Shown here piece by piece: positions 1-13,100 of a stretch of DNA of 64,000 bases; position 1 is the stretch's first letter; each line of letters opens with the position of its first letter. Under the pieces are notes generated by a model. It searched no databases and was not told the origin of the DNA. It saw only the letters and a list, made by a program, of their open reading frames with translations. Source of the stretch: Caenorhabditis elegans (lineage: Eukaryota > Nematoda > Chromadorea > Rhabditida > Rhabditidae); the NCBI RefSeq assembly GCF_000002985.6, contig NC_003283.11:7812001-7876000 (forward strand), in the 5' to 3' direction. The position numbers were made by a program, and so were the translations under genes.

Positions 1-1868
1 TTTGAGGGCCCATGCAGGCGGAGAGATCAACGATGGGTGTAAGACAAGAAAATAGTTACTAAAGGAATCAAAAAGTAACCCAAGTACATCTTTACGATCA
101 ATGATGACAAAACGATTGTGATTTTTCGTGTTTTGGCATTGTTTTCTTCCGCCTGCTGGTCTATTTGTCATTTAGTTTTGAGCTACAAGATAGAAACTAG
201 AAAACATACGTTTCCATGCTCATAACGAATTTTCAGACATTAATTTTGTATAACCGTACTTTTTGTTGAAATTTACAGTTTTTTTTTGCGATGAAACACT
301 GGGAATCTCTTGACTAAATTTAAGGTTTTGCAACAAAAAAAATTAATCATAATTTTTTGTAATAAATAGAATAGAGGAACATAAAAATAAAATTAGAAGA
401 AAAATGTTTCCAATCGACTGCCAGTGTTGCATCTTGGATGAGAAAATGGCCTGTTTTCAATTTACTATGTCTTAAATGAAAGTGAAAGTACCTCCTAATA
501 GACTTAGCGCGTCGCAACAAAAATTTTGAAATGTACAAATTGAATTTTCATCTTCAAGTCAAAAATTCTTAGAAGAACTAGTTTCAAACTTATAGTTTTC
601 TTTTTTCAGGTCTCGACATTCTCAAAGAATTACTGGCTCGTGTCTCGGAGCAGGATGACAAGATCGCTCAACCATTCTACAAGCGTTACTACATTGATCT
701 TCTGAAACACGTGTTAGCAGTTGCCTGTGACAGTTCTCAAGTTCATGTAGCCGGTTTGACCTACTACGCCGAAGTGTTGTGCGCGTTATTCCGTGCTCCA
801 GAGTTTTCGATCAAAGTTCCGCTGAACGATGCGAATCCTTCGCAGCCGAATATTGATTACATTTATGAGCACATCGGAGGAAACTTCCAAGCTCATTTTG
901 ATAATATGAACCAGTAAGTTTGAAAATAGTTTCGAAATTTCAATAATGAATAACCATTTTTTGCAAAACCAAAACTCATATATATCAGCATCAGGCTGGG
1001 ATCAAAAAAATAATTTTTGACCAAAAACAAAAAAATTAATTTTGCGAAAAACGAAAAATTGATGCTTGAATTTATTTTTAAAAAACTAAAAAACTGAAAA
1101 AAAATTTGTTTTTTGTCCAAAAAACCAAAAAAAAACCATTTTTGTCAAAATACCGAAAAGTCCCAGCCCTGATCAGCATCAGGGCTTAATCCGAATTTTT
1201 TTTTCGAAAGCGAAAATTTTTCTCCAAAAACAAAATATAAAACGTAAAACAAAATTTGTTCGCAAAGTTATTTTGAAAAACTTAAATATTTTGGCCAAAA
1301 TTGCACTTCTTAAATTTCGAGTACGATTTTTTGAAATATTCAAAAAATAATTATACATTTTACAGTAGATCAGAATTTTTCACCAAAAATATGAAAGAAA
1401 ACAAAATAAAAAATCGAAAAATCTACAGTCCTAATCAGGGTTGTCGTTTTTTAGTTTTTTTTTTTAGCAAAAATGAATTTTTTGGTTTTTTTTTCAGAGA
1501 AAAAACTGTATTGCAAAAATGTTGATTTTTAGTCGGGAGAAGGAACAAAATTCGAAAAAAAATTTGTTGTTTTTTGTAAAATTCAGAATGTTGAAAAAAA
1601 ATTTTTAGTGACAGCATAACAACGTTCGTCTTTCAGAGATCAAATTCGCATTATCATCAAGGGATTCTTCTCGTTCAACACTGAAATCTCCAGTATGCGC
1701 AATCATCTCCGCGACTTTTTGATTCAAATCAAGGAGCACAACGGAGAAGACACGTCGGATTTGTATCTTGAAGAGCGAGAAGCTGAGATTCAACAAGCTC
1801 AACAGCGCAAACGAGATGTTCCTGGAATTCTGAAACCTGACGAGGTGGAAGATGAGGATATGCGTTAA
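1..1868 (+). CDS. xpo-1: Exportin-1 (CRM1), C-terminal part; 5' end outside window
   Basis: Nuclear export receptor that binds leucine-rich export signals with RanGTP. Coding exons seen: 1-38 (partial), 610-913 and 1637-1868, joined in frame; stop TAA at 1866-1868. The first fragment reads LRAHAGGEIND, then LDILKELLARVSEQDDK, FYKRYYIDLLKH and HVAGLTYYAEVL, which line up with the last HEAT repeats of CRM1. The final exon carries HLRDFLIQIKEHNGEDTSDL and the acidic C-terminal helix ending EVEDEDMR, the known autoinhibitory tail of the family. The two introns are short of features and AT-rich. The gene name follows from homology plus the neighbouring lipid-binding protein gene, which I recall as adjacent in C. 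elegans. The N-terminal and central repeats lie upstream of the window. Confidence 0.93.
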
Positions 1869-2632
1869 GTGGTGTGACCTGGTTTATTTTCAATCGAAAT
1901 CCTAAACTCGCCAACATATCACTATACTTTTTTTCAAATCTAGTTTATCCACTTTTCCTGAATTTTCACACTATTTGTTTATCTGAATCACTCTATCCAG
2001 AAGATCAATTTATTTTGGTCCAAGACCTGCATACGATTGCTCTATTTATCTTCTGTTCGGACAATGATTCCATTTTCTTCCCCATCTCCGCGATCCCGAT
2101 TAAATATCCCGTACCTTTTCCTTTCCCAAGGTTCTCTTTCCTCCCTAATCTCAACGAGCTAGGTGCCCAGTTTTTTTTGGAATCTGGTCTCTATTTTCTA
2201 TTTTATTTCTCTACCAGTTACTGTGTAGCTCCCCTCAACCGGATCTCGGAACCCCTTTCTCTCCCACTACTTGATAACTGGAATCTTCTCTGGACCTACT
2301 TCCATTCATCATTTATCATAATTTCTGTATTCATCCGTGCGCCCCCTATTTTTCTCTGTGAACCATTTTGGCAAATTTTCAAATTTCTTCAAAAATTTGA
2401 ACATGTTCATTACTCTTATTTTTTGTAATTGCCGGACCCAATTTTTTTGAATCCTTCTGTCAATTGTCACTCTTCCTCAATTCATCATTCTTGTTGTTCA
2501 TTGATTCATTCAATTATTCTTTATTATTTTATCATACATTTTTATTTTACCCCCACCACCAGCAAATACAGTTCTCTATGTGAACATACATGCGAATTTT
2601 GTTGAACAATGATACAAATAAGTATGAGGAGC
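1869..2632. other. 3' flank of xpo-1
   Basis: Pyrimidine-rich sequence immediately after the exportin stop, probably its 3' UTR up to roughly 2.5 kb. A long open frame at 1874-2428 exists but has no ATG start, is T-biased and shows no protein-like pattern. I see no gene on the plus strand here; the minus-strand CaaX gene ends at 2633. Confidence 0.5.
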
Positions 2633-2840
2633 TTATAAAATTGTGCAGCATTTTGACTTGGAAACCTCTCGATGATACGAATCAATTGTATCGATAGAGA
2701 CACGGGGCATCAGATCATTCGATGACGGCTGTGTGATGACTACTTTTGGAGGCCGTCGTGGATCCTGGAAATTATATAGAATAGGTTAATGATTAATTAA
2801 CTCAGTAGAGGGATACCTTTGGATCTGCGGGCTTTGTCAT
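2633..2840 (-). CDS. Small protein ending in a CaaX prenylation box
   Basis: Two exons on the minus strand, 2817-2840 and 2633-2764, join in frame across a 52-nt intron with a GTATCC donor and TTTCCAG acceptor. The product is about 51 residues: MTKPADPKDPRRPPK at the start and SKSKCCTIL at the end. CTIL is a CaaX motif; a final Leu is the rule for geranylgeranylation in known families, and an extra Cys precedes it. No signal peptide or G-protein core is visible, so this is not a complete Ras or G-gamma protein. The base before the putative ATG exon looks like an acceptor (ATGCAG), so it may be trans-spliced or have upstream coding exons that I could not find. The function is unknown. Confidence 0.5.
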
Positions 2841-3764
2841 GTCCTGCATTCAGAACATGAAGAAAATGATGGTTGGTAGAACTGCTGGAAACATAAGCAT
2901 TTCAATGACGTCACAAAGAAAAGAGCACTCGAAAATTGTTGAGAAGCGTGGAATTATTGAAAAATGTGGGAACGAAGGTTTTGAATTCTTGACAAAAGGC
3001 TCGCCCACAAAATGGGCGTGTTCGTGACAGACCCGCCTCTTTTGTGGGCGGAGTCAAAAATACGGCATAAAACATATTTTTCGTAAATCGACACAAAGTG
3101 TACAAGTTATTTTGGCTGGGAATCGATTCGAATCTGAATGAGAAAAATTAAGCTAATGATTATTTGTGAATAGAGAAAGCCTGCAGGACATGAGAAAATT
3201 AGCCTAATTAACCTATTTTTCACATTTTGGTATTCTAGGCCACGATTATATATTTTTTGGGTTATGCATTCATTTAAAATTAGGCAACCATTTGTTTATT
3301 CGTCATTTCAATTTTTGCACGTTTCCGACATTTTCCAATTTTTCGACATTTTCCAAAGAAGTTTCCGACATTTTCCAAAGAATTAAAATTGAAGCGGACG
3401 AATTTGTGCTTGAGACACAGAGGAAAAGATTGAAAGAAATATAAAAATAAATATGAAATTCGATGCAGAGACTACTACATCAACAAAACAAAAGATCTTG
3501 GCAAAGAATTCTGATTTTGACTAATTTATTTCCAGAGTTTCTGCTTTGAATATATATATGAACTTTAGAAATTTTAGTTGGACGTGGCCTAGAAAAAAAA
3601 AGACTCGGCCACCGATTTTTTAGAATCTTTCACAGAAATTCAAAGAAAAAGCTTTGTGGGTTTATATTATTTAAAAGTGGCATATTTGGGCCACGTTATT
3701 TAGGCCACAATCATTTTAGATTGGCATTTGCTACATGGCCGAGAAATAGTCAAATCATGGGTGT

Positions 3765-4170
3765 GTGCGGCAAACTATTTTTCCGGCAAATCGGCAAATT
3801 GGCGGAATTGAAAATTTCCGGCAATCCGACAAATTATTTTTGGCTAATTCGCAATATGGTTTCGCACATTTTTCTGGAAATTTCAGGATTTCAATTTTAA
3901 ACCGCAAAATTGTACGCATCCTTTGAATGTCTCTAGATCTATTTTAAAAAGGAAGCAAATTCTATGAAAATATATGAATAAAACGGGAAAAAAAGTTTCA
4001 AAAAGGCACAGTTTTAAGTGTTTCTGTCTTATAAAAAATCCCTCTAAACATTTCCAGCAAATTGATATCCGGAAAACGGCAAATCGGCAATTTGCCGTAA
4101 AGGACACTTTCCGGTAAATCTGCGAACCGGCAAATTTCCAATTCGTCGAATTCGTCGAATTCGTCGACAA
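3765..4170. repeat. CGGCAAATTTGCCG-type low-complexity repeat
   Basis: Many copies of CGGCAAAT and its complement ATTTGCCG, ending in a run of ATTCGTCGA units. This pattern is common in Caenorhabditis intergenic DNA. Confidence 0.6.
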
Positions 4171-7100
4171 AAAATTAGTCTAACGGCAGTTTCTACCCAA
4201 GAGTCAAATCACAAAAAAAAAATGTTTAAGTGTGTGGAAATTCCGTTAATTGTGTGAAAATCCTGGTTGAAATTGCTTCAGAATTTGAATTGCCCCGCAA
4301 ACTGGACAAAAATATAGACCTGCCGATTCTAGGATGCGTTTTCTCCCATCTCACCAAAATTTCCAGATTTTTTCTTCACTAAAAACTTTGGTTTAAAACA
4401 CAAAGCTTTAGAACAAGAAACCAAAAGTTTGCCAAAAAAATGCAATCTGATTCAAAAATCTAGGTCCAAAGAGACACGAGCTCTCGGTAATTTGTACTTG
4501 TCTCCCGAATTTCTTTCCTTTTGAAAATCTCGACAAAAAATTATAGAGCGTCTCAAAAAACGTAGACATTCAGCGACAAAAGGAAATAAATATGTCTGTT
4601 GTGAAAAAGAGTGACGAGTGAGATTCAGAGCCAAGATAAGTTGAGCAAAAAGGCGAGAGGGTCCCGAAGCTTTCGTTTGGACCATCAAATTGAATTAGAA
4701 GGGTCAATTGGAGAAACCTAATGTCGCGAAGAAGAAGCTCTTTGTTAGTGAATGAATGAGAGACTGCGTCATTTGGAACACATTTAACTTTCAATGTATC
4801 TTCATATACAATTAAATTGAATTTCATTTTGGCCGGCATTTAATTGGTATTCAAAATAAGAAAATAGAAAAACGTTTCGAAAATTGATGCACTTTTATAG
4901 CCAAAATAATTTATTGTTCGGATGCTTTTAGTTGGGATGAGCTCTTAAATGAAAACAATTGAGAAGATATAATATGTACCTTTAAACCAAAAAAACAATA
5001 TTGCTCCTTTATTCATCATAAGTGCCAATAAAGAACAATATCAAGCGCAAAAAACAAATTTAAGGTACTGACATCATTGGTTTTCATGGCAAAAGTTTAG
5101 AACAGGAGTGTACGGCAAATCTCAAAATTGGCAGAGCTCGGCAAATTCCGCAAATTTGCCTAGTTTAGAACTATAGAAATGTTACAATGTTTCATTTACT
5201 TTCAGTAAGAAAGCTACAACTTTTCAAAGCTCAAGTAGAGTAAGTGGGGAAATTGTTTAAAACCACTCCTATATTCTTCTTATTCTTATAATAACAATCT
5301 CGGGAAAACGTTTCAACATTTTTTTTTTAATTTTTCAAATTTGTAGAAAGAAAGAGGTACATACTTACTAGGTTTCAACAATAATAATTTTGAAAAAAAA
5401 ACATTTCTACAAGTTTTAATTCTTGTTGCATTTTAATTGTTTATATTAAGATATTCTAGGACTCCCAAGCTACATTAGTCCTAACCAAAACCACCACCTA
5501 ACCAAATTAACCAAATTAACCAAAAAGTCCAAAATTTTTGAAAAACTGGCATGTTGCCAAAACTTTGACTGAAAAATTCGAGTGGTATTAACTTTCTATG
5601 TGCTTCATTTATTATTTTTTAAACTGCCTTCTACGAAACAAATACCACTCAACTTTTTTGTTTAGATTGATATCACAAAATAATGTTAATGTAGCTATAT
5701 TTCTATTCCGACTAGTGCCCCGTATTTTGAGCATTTTTTTAAAATCGAATTAAAAAAAAAAAAGTTTAACTGAAAAGTTTGAAAATCACCAAGATTTTTT
5801 GTGTGTTTTTATTTGTGTTTTTTTGTGAAACAATTTCATACTAAACATGCCCAAATTTCAATAAACAAATTCAATTTTTGGCCATCACGTTGTAAAAATT
5901 TAGTAATATTTTTTTGAATTTTAGCCTTTATCTACTTGCAAAAAAAATCAACGACCGAGCTCTAAACAGACTTGTGTTTCCTTTTTTTAAATTATTACGT
6001 TGAAAAACTTCACAAATTCAGTTTATTAACAAGTTGCAAGTTTAGCTTTTTAAAAAAAATTGAATGCCGTTACTTATAAAAATAATTCTAGCAATTTTTT
6101 GATCTTTTTAGAAGTTTACAAAATTCTAGTTTTTTTTCATCCAAAATTGTTCCTATAATTAAATCCCAAGAAGCCCTTTAAAAATTACATCAATGTTTCG
6201 AAGAACTTTTCTCTTCCGGGTACACTTTTCTTTTTGATATTTAGCAAAAATTTGAAAATACCAGATCATTTCCAAGGTACAAGTTTCAAACTTTCGCGCC
6301 AAAATTTGATGTATTTCCTGAAAAAAAAACAGCAACCTAATAGATCAGAGCAGAGTTTTCTTTTTCAACTAAACGGTGTCCCATTGTTCTCACTAAGCCA
6401 GTGAGCTTTCATCTAAAATTCCAAAGAAGTGAATATTTTATGTGTTGAGTGACAAATACCAAAAAATTCGAAATTTCAAAGCAAAAGAGATATTGGAAAA
6501 GAAAAAAGAAGAGTTTTCCGTGTTTTTGTCAAACGACATCTACTTCATAAATGCCCCATCCGTGGGGAAGAAATTGAGAAGAAGAAAAAAGAGAAAAAGC
6601 GATGAATGAATGGAAAATATTAATGATGAATATGAGAAAAACAACTGAAATTATTATTTTTTGTTTTTTGGGGTGAACGTAGGAAATTTGTTATAATATT
6701 GAATATTTCAATTACCAAATCAGGAAGTATACAATTTTTTACAAGGAGAAATTATTGGAAATGAGAAACCTCGACAGTCTCTTAAAGTAAGAACTTTTGT
6801 TAATTTTCTAATTAACCGTACTTGGTTTTTTCAAAAGTACTGAAATTCTGAAGAAATTAAGCCTTATGAAAAGTCTGAAAAGGGATTTTGGAAACAATTA
6901 CTTTTTTCAGCATTGGGAAAACGGAGAAAAAAACTCATTTTTGAGAATTTTTAGGGTGGCCGAATTTTCTTTTTTTTTCTTCTAGGCTACGCCTTGGTAC
7001 TAAAAATTCTATCCGAACATAAAAGGAGCAATACAGTTTTAAACTGAAAAGAAATCACGTGGCAATACACGTCATAAAACATAACGACTACAAAACTAAA

Positions 7101-7315
7101 AGTTTATGCAGTCTTCGCTTGCTTCTCGAAAAACTTGTTATGGAAATGAAATTTGATATCTTCATGCTTTACTAACTAGCTTCTGTGAAGTAGGGAAGAA
7201 GATCAGTGAGTGGAATTATATATTCTATGAATCTTTCCATTTTGTTAGGGCAGCGCGGGAATTAGAGCAAACTTTCTCGATTATTTAAAATTTTATTTAA
7301 AAAACAAAGTTACTA

Positions 7316-7553
7316 GTTTAAATATCGTATTTCCTCTATTTGTATTGCATCCCATTGTTCAACTTTGACAACTTAAATATCAGTTATTGTTTGTTCTATT
7401 CAAAAATTGTCAACTAACAAAATATTTGTTAGATCTTTTTCTGTCATTTCGTAGTTAATAATATATACTACATCTTTTGAAAGAATTGAGTTATAACGTT
7501 TCAAAGTTGAGTAGTAGAGTGCAATACTAATAGAGGAAATACGATATTTATAT
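7316..7553. mobile_element. MITE-like inverted-repeat element
   Basis: The left arm (7316-7369) and right arm (7501-7553) are inverted copies: AATATCGTATTTCCTCTATT on the left and AATAGAGGAAATACGATATT on the right, with the similarity extending inward to CAACTTTGA/TCAAAGTTG. The loop is about 130 bp and AT-rich with no coding capacity, as expected of a non-autonomous DNA element. Confidence 0.7.
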
Positions 7554-8570
7554 TATTGCTCAACAATAGCGATTTTCGTAAATATTTTTGCAACACAGCG
7601 TTCGCACAAATTATTTTGAGTTCGCGTGATCTTTAAAATAAAACAAGGCAGCAAAACATAAAATCTTCAAACACAAGAGATGCTCTTTTCATCTTCCTGA
7701 AATGAGGGAGCTCAAAGAAAAAGAAAACCCGAAAAGTTGTGAATAGCTCCGCCCCGCCTATCTGCGTCTCTGCTTTTTCGGCATTTGATCATTTCGAAAA
7801 GTCTGACCAATCTGATTAAAGTATGTATGTGTGTTTGCACTAAAGGCGGCTTTTCTATGGCTCTCGCCTCATAACATTCATCCCATCTTAATTTTTGCAG
7901 CTGAAAAATGGGCAAATAGAAGCGGAAAGTAGGAAAAAAGGCGCCAAAATAAGCAAATGAATGACGGAAAAACGGAGAGAATATTTGGCGAGGTGCCAAG
8001 CGAGCTCCTACGTGTCAACTTCGATTATACCTCTGTTTTTCGTTGATTTTCCGTGTTTATTGAGTGCCCACAGGAAAACAAAAACGCATACTCGTGAATA
8101 AATAAGACATGAAACGAATGTGGCATGTGGAAATGGAGATTTTTTTGGGAATATAAATCTGGAATTTCAGCTGAACTTTTCATTATCTAGTTCATTTGCA
8201 AGTATATTTTTTATTTTGCAGTTTATTTTCATCTTCTACTAATAATAGTTTAAATGGGTCGCATTTTATGGTCTTGGCACGAACGCTAAATTAAGAAAAA
8301 TACAGAACAGTTGACTTAAGAAAGGGAAATGGCGATTTTTCTTTTCTAAAATCGTTAGTTCCATTTCAAAATTGACCTGAACTTTATTTTCACTTATAAA
8401 ATTTTCACAAATATGTTTCCTCGGAATCTATTTTCCATTAGTCTGTGGTGACTTAATACAGACGCAATCGCGCTCCACCGACACCTAATTATTGTTACCG
8501 TTCAATTTAATTCGTTCTTTCATTTATTTCAATTTTTTCCCCGTTTATTTAATTTGCATCATTAAAAAAG

Positions 8571-8577
8571 TTTTCAG
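8571..8577 (+). promoter_or_regulatory. Probable SL trans-splice acceptor of lbp-4
   Basis: TTTTCAG lies 9 nt before the start codon at 8587 with no nearby upstream exon, the usual position of an SL1 acceptor. Confidence 0.55.
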
Positions 8578-8586
8578 AAAAGGAAA

Positions 8587-9331
8587 ATGTCAGTGCCAGA
8601 CAAGTTCTTTGGCCGTTATCAGCTCGATAAAAGCGAGAATTTTGATGAATTTCTCTCCTCGAAAGGTGTCAACTGGTTCGTACGGCAAATGATCAAGTTG
8701 GCTGGACTCACTAAAATTATCTCACAAAATCAAGAAGCTGGGAAGTGAGTTCAATTAATAATTTTTTTTAACTGAAAATAACCATAACTTTTTATCTGGT
8801 GAAAAACTTTTTTAACGAAATTTTTAATTTTTAGAATTTACAACTGTCAACTCTAAAATTGGAAATACGTGAAATTTTTAAAATAAATATGTCACATGCT
8901 TCTTTGGCATTTCCAAGTGGTGGAGGAAATCTTTGTCATAAATTTTTCATGTTTTCGTCTAGAGACCACGAAAACATTCAGTTCATCTTGCCTATTCCAG
9001 GTACAACATGGAAAATCTAACTTCAAAAAAGAACACCAACTATCAGGCATGGGAACTTGGAAAAAAATTCGAAGCTCCTGGATTGGATGGAAATCAACAT
9101 GAGGTGAGAACGAAAATTATTTAAATAATTAATTAAAACAATTTCCAATTTCAGATCACTTTCGACTTCAAAGATGAAATCCTTTCGGAGCATCATATTC
9201 GCCTGAATGAACCAGAAACCAGCGCAGAGACTTATTTCTACACTATCGACGATCAAAATCAACTGGTGATGAGAATGGAGAATAATGGAATCGTCTGTCG
9301 CCGTTGGTTCAAGAGAGTCGAGCAGAAGTGA
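8587..9331 (+). CDS. lbp-4: Intracellular lipid-binding protein (FABP/calycin family)
   Basis: Exons 8587-8744, 9001-9103 and 9155-9331 give a 145-residue protein, normal for fatty-acid-binding proteins. It begins MSVPDKFFGRYQLDKSENFD, the FABP signature region (FxGxWxLxxSENFDxF), then VNWFVRQMIKLAG, which forms the helical lid, and ends NGIVCRRWFKRV, where the Arg and aromatic residues of the beta-barrel bind the fatty-acid carboxylate. There is no signal peptide, so a cytosolic carrier is expected. The first intron is 256 nt and the second 51 nt. The symbol rests on family plus position beside exportin-1 in the C. elegans map as I remember it; another lbp paralog is possible. Confidence 0.85.
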
Positions 9332-9365
9332 TCTGAATGTTGATTTGATGCTTCTCTGTTAATAG

Positions 9366-9690
9366 TTAAACCTTATTTATATTATTGTGATTATTTATTG
9401 CTGTGCCTTTTTTGTTAATTTTACATTGAGGGTTTGCATAATTGTTTAAGTTTTTGATGAAAAGTTTCAGCTGTTCCTTCTGTGGTTTTGCACTCAACAC
9501 TTTAAAAAGCAGATGTTCAGAAATGATGTCATTGAAATTGAATGTGGCGTGTTCTTGAATGTTTACCGCAACAAACGGATCAACTTTTCTGGCAAAGTGC
9601 CAGCCGTCTCCGATCGCCAGACAGGCTTTACGATGTGAGATGCGCGCACTTTTTGTGTTGACCCGGTCAACTGTGGTTACACTCGGAACA
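9366..9690 (-). CDS. Possible 3' coding exon of an unrecognised gene
   Basis: A minus-strand open frame of about 108 codons ends with TAA at 9366-9368. The sequence reads NCVPSVTTVDRVNTKSA at the start, then DGWHFARKVDPFVAVNIQEH and KVLSAKPQKEQLKLFIKNL, with mixed codon use more like coding DNA than like its surroundings. No ATG precedes it in frame before a stop, but acceptor-like sites (TTTTTCAAG and TAATCAG) sit at its 5' edge, so it would need an upstream exon that I could not identify; the next 400 bp upstream is a repeat. It overlaps the 3' flank of lbp-4 in convergent orientation. It could also be a gene remnant. Confidence 0.3.
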
Positions 9691-9855
9691 CAATTCTGAT
9701 TACACTTGAAAAACGAAATTGAACAAAAAATATAGAAAATAATCAAAATCAGAACATTATCTGTTTTTGAAATAATTAATCACGGCAAAAGTTCGCAGAA
9801 AAACGTCCTTGACGAAAATATTGCGAATTTAAATTTTTTTAAAAAGCTAGAATAC

Positions 9856-10140
9856 GGTACCCGGTCTAGGCACGAAATATTTTTGTTAAATCCAAAAAGA
9901 TGTGCGCCTTCGAAGAGTACTGTAATTTCGAACTTGTTGCTACGGAATTTTCATCGATTTTTAATAGTTTTTCGATAAAATAGTTATTTATTTACTTATC
10001 AAATACTGAAATATAATAATATCATCATATGATGAGTGAAAAATTATGAAAAATCGGTACAAATTCCGCTTAAATAAATGTTTAGGAATTACAGTACTCT
10101 TCACATTTTACAAAAATTAGCCGTGTCGAGACCGCGTACC
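9856..10140. mobile_element. Palindromic repeat element
   Basis: Ends are inverted copies: GGTACCCGGTCTAGGCACG on the left and CGTGTCGAGACCGCGTACC on the right, followed inward on both sides by a GAGTACTGTAATT / AATTACAGTACTC match. The internal loop is AT-rich. This matches a high-copy Caenorhabditis palindromic repeat type. Confidence 0.75.
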
Positions 10141-13100
10141 TTTTTTGACACAAAATCACACAATTTCTGGGCATAAGAATATTTTCAGAATATTTTCAGA
10201 GTTTTGTCAATATATTATGGTATTTGAAAATTTTAAATTTATTAACAAAATATAAAAACCACGTACAATATTTACCTAGAAACACAAAAAATCGATAATT
10301 CAATGACGAAAATTATCAAGAAAATCTACCGTATTCGCGCCTACGGTAGAAAGTATCGGTCGTCGCAGGACCTCGACCATATTTCTATATTTTCTTGAAG
10401 GTTTCCGGGTTTTTAAAGGTCACAAATTTGAAAACAACCATTTTCAGTTTATCAGAGTATTTCAGAATTTCTCCGGCAGGATTATTGATCAAATTTTCTG
10501 AACCACCGATTTTTCGTTTGTTTATTTTAAATCAACAAAAGTCTTCTGGAACAATCTCAAGACGCCAATGACCCCCCTCCCTCTCACTTTTTTTGTGTTT
10601 CTATTTTTCGATGAATTGTCGACTTTGTGTGGCATCCAAAGACACCAAGTGGCCCTGTGTTGCAAAAAGAAAGTCCATCCTTCTGGCGGACGAGAGGAGA
10701 CTTACAACTTCTTTCCATCCTCTCCTTCCTCATTAATCTGCGAAAGGTTGGTGAGGGGATTTTGGGCCGCCTGCTCGCGCCTGTCACCTCCATAAATAAT
10801 TGCGATCTCTCTTGTTGCTCCTCTGGTATCTGTCTTCATCTACTTCATTCACACTGACTCATCATTCCGCCACGTTGGAATGTGATTGGAAAAGTGATAG
10901 CTGCTGATGTGAAGAGCAAGAAGAGACGAAATGACACGTGTAACTCATTGAAATGCTCATTCGAATGTGCTCTTGCTGTTGTGACACTTTTTGATAAATG
11001 CGATTGATGGCGGTTTTGATTTCAAAACATATGTGTGAGTAGTGCTGAAGAATTCTTTGATCTTTCAGAAGATTTCGTAGAACAATTTGGAAAATTTCCT
11101 CTGATCATCCGGTTTTATCCGGTTTTTACTTTATAGGTTGCATTTATCGCCTGGTTGCAAAAAAAAACAATTTTTCCAGGTCCTAGAACGAGAGACAATT
11201 TTCAGATACCGTACGCTCGATTTTGTCGAAATTTCTATAATTGTTTCAATAAACATCTAGATATTCAATGTAAAAAGCATCAAAATAGTGAACAAAAAAT
11301 CTAGGAAAAAAAAACTGTAGCTAAAATAAATTAATGGTTTTTAAATATTATTTGGAAAAACATACTACATCGGTAGGTTCATCTTTGCAATTTTTAAAGC
11401 TAACTATTATCTCCACTTCTGTTCAAATGCATATTAGCTTCAGGGCTCCAATTCCTACAAGACTTCGCAGTTACTCGAAAGAATTTTCAGAAAACTTTTA
11501 GAGATTTTTTCTGGTCATTTTTGTGCCTCATTTTCCAAGTTTGCTTCTTTCAACTGGTTTTACGCAACCCTAGATATGCATGTATTAGGACTACAAGATT
11601 TAGTTACTTTATTTCCTAATGTGGCTCAATAACTATTTTTTTACCAGATTTAGAAGTTGGAAAACTTGAACAATAGTTGGGCAAGACTTTTTTTTAATCA
11701 TAGCTCTAGTTTGATCTTCTTTCCTTATCCCTGTACGTGTTGAAAGAAATTTAATCAGGTGAAAATAAACATAAACAAATTGAAGTTTTGGTAAAAACGA
11801 TTCAACATGTTGTGAGAACGGTGAAATTTGATTTGTGATTTATTCATGATTAATTTTTTTAAGAATCAAAAATCAAATTTTTTGCCAAAAAGATGTTCAA
11901 GAAGTAAATCGCGATCTAAATAAAGTGTTGCCTTTTCAAATCAAAGCATTTCAAATTTCCGAAAGAAGTTTATATTTTTCGGGCCTAATTTGGGCAAGTA
12001 GTTTCTGCCACTGCTGATAATTTTCCTATAGTCTTCAAAGAGACGTTCTTCACTTTCAGGAAAAATCTAAATCTAAATCTTCAACACGGTCCACTCTAGA
12101 AACGACAAAGTTACAAGAACCCCGGCCGAAAAAAAAATTCCTATCTAATCGGCAACATTTGAAAGACCTCCGATCTCACATTTTATTGCCGCAAGCCGCT
12201 CAACACCATCTGGGCACACGAAAGCTCTAAAAGTTTTACGACGGAGCACGGTCTCTCATGTTTCCCAGAACGCCACAAAAACCGCTATAAACTATTCGGA
12301 GCTGCAATACGACCCCCACTGACCCTCTTTTTGTGTTTATTCTTTTGAATGTGGATGAGCATTAGAGAAAATAGAAGAAAGAGAACAGATGAGGAGCATC
12401 ACAACAAACTATATGACAACGTGTGTGTTTGTGTATGCACTTTACAGCAAAACCAAGATGTGAGAAGAAGGCTTCAGAATGATTAATTGAAGTTTCGGAC
12501 CGTTTTTTTCAGTCGATCTGGCACGCTTGAAGTGTTACACTTATCCGCCCGCGCCACTCAGTTTGATTAATTTTTATCTAATAATTAAAAACCGGGTACT
12601 AGCACGAATCGCAGCTGCGGGGTCATCGTGGCAGATGTGTGCAACTTTTTTGTCGCCAAAATTCGACGATACGATTTCGTTTAAGCGAGCAACGCAGCTG
12701 GTCGTTGTACCATTTTGAAACTAAAAAAAACAGTACGATTGAAATTCATAAAGTGAAATGGGATGTGAGCAGGTGCTCATTGTGCACTATAGATCAAGCG
12801 TTCAGTTTCTATATTTGGTCTACAGAAATGATGTCACATGTATTTTACAGCTAAACTTCCAAGAAATTTCAAATTTATAAACGACATTATGACCGCGATG
12901 AGATTGGCAACAGTTTTTTTTTTTTTTCAAACAAAAAAACCACAGAGGGCAATCAGATCACAGAAGTTGCATTGCAAAAAGTAGGTTCTCGAATCGATTT
13001 GAAACTTAATTATTTGGTACAGAAAATGGTTGTCTTTGTCTTTTCCAAACAATCTCAAAATATCTATTTTTAAGGTTTAACTTTCAAGAATTGTGATTTT

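Larger units (their letters stand above)
2841..8570. other. Gene-poor 5.7 kb with repeats
   Basis: No convincing coding exon on either strand. It holds an imperfect inverted repeat at 3000-3055 (CGCCCACAAAA against TTTTGTGGGCG), a CGGCAAAT/ATTTGCCG-rich stretch at 3765-4170, three tandem ATTCGTCGA-type units near 4140-4166, and an inverted-repeat element at 7316-7553. Open frames on the minus strand at 4452-4839 and 7712-7999 lack splice context and protein-like composition. The part nearest 8.5 kb is the presumed promoter of the lipid-binding protein gene. Confidence 0.5.

Noticed and set aside
1874..2428. 184-codon open frame just after the xpo-1 stop
   Set aside because: Starts with GTG rather than ATG, T-rich hydrophobic composition from a pyrimidine-rich 3' UTR, no splice sites and no protein-like blocks.
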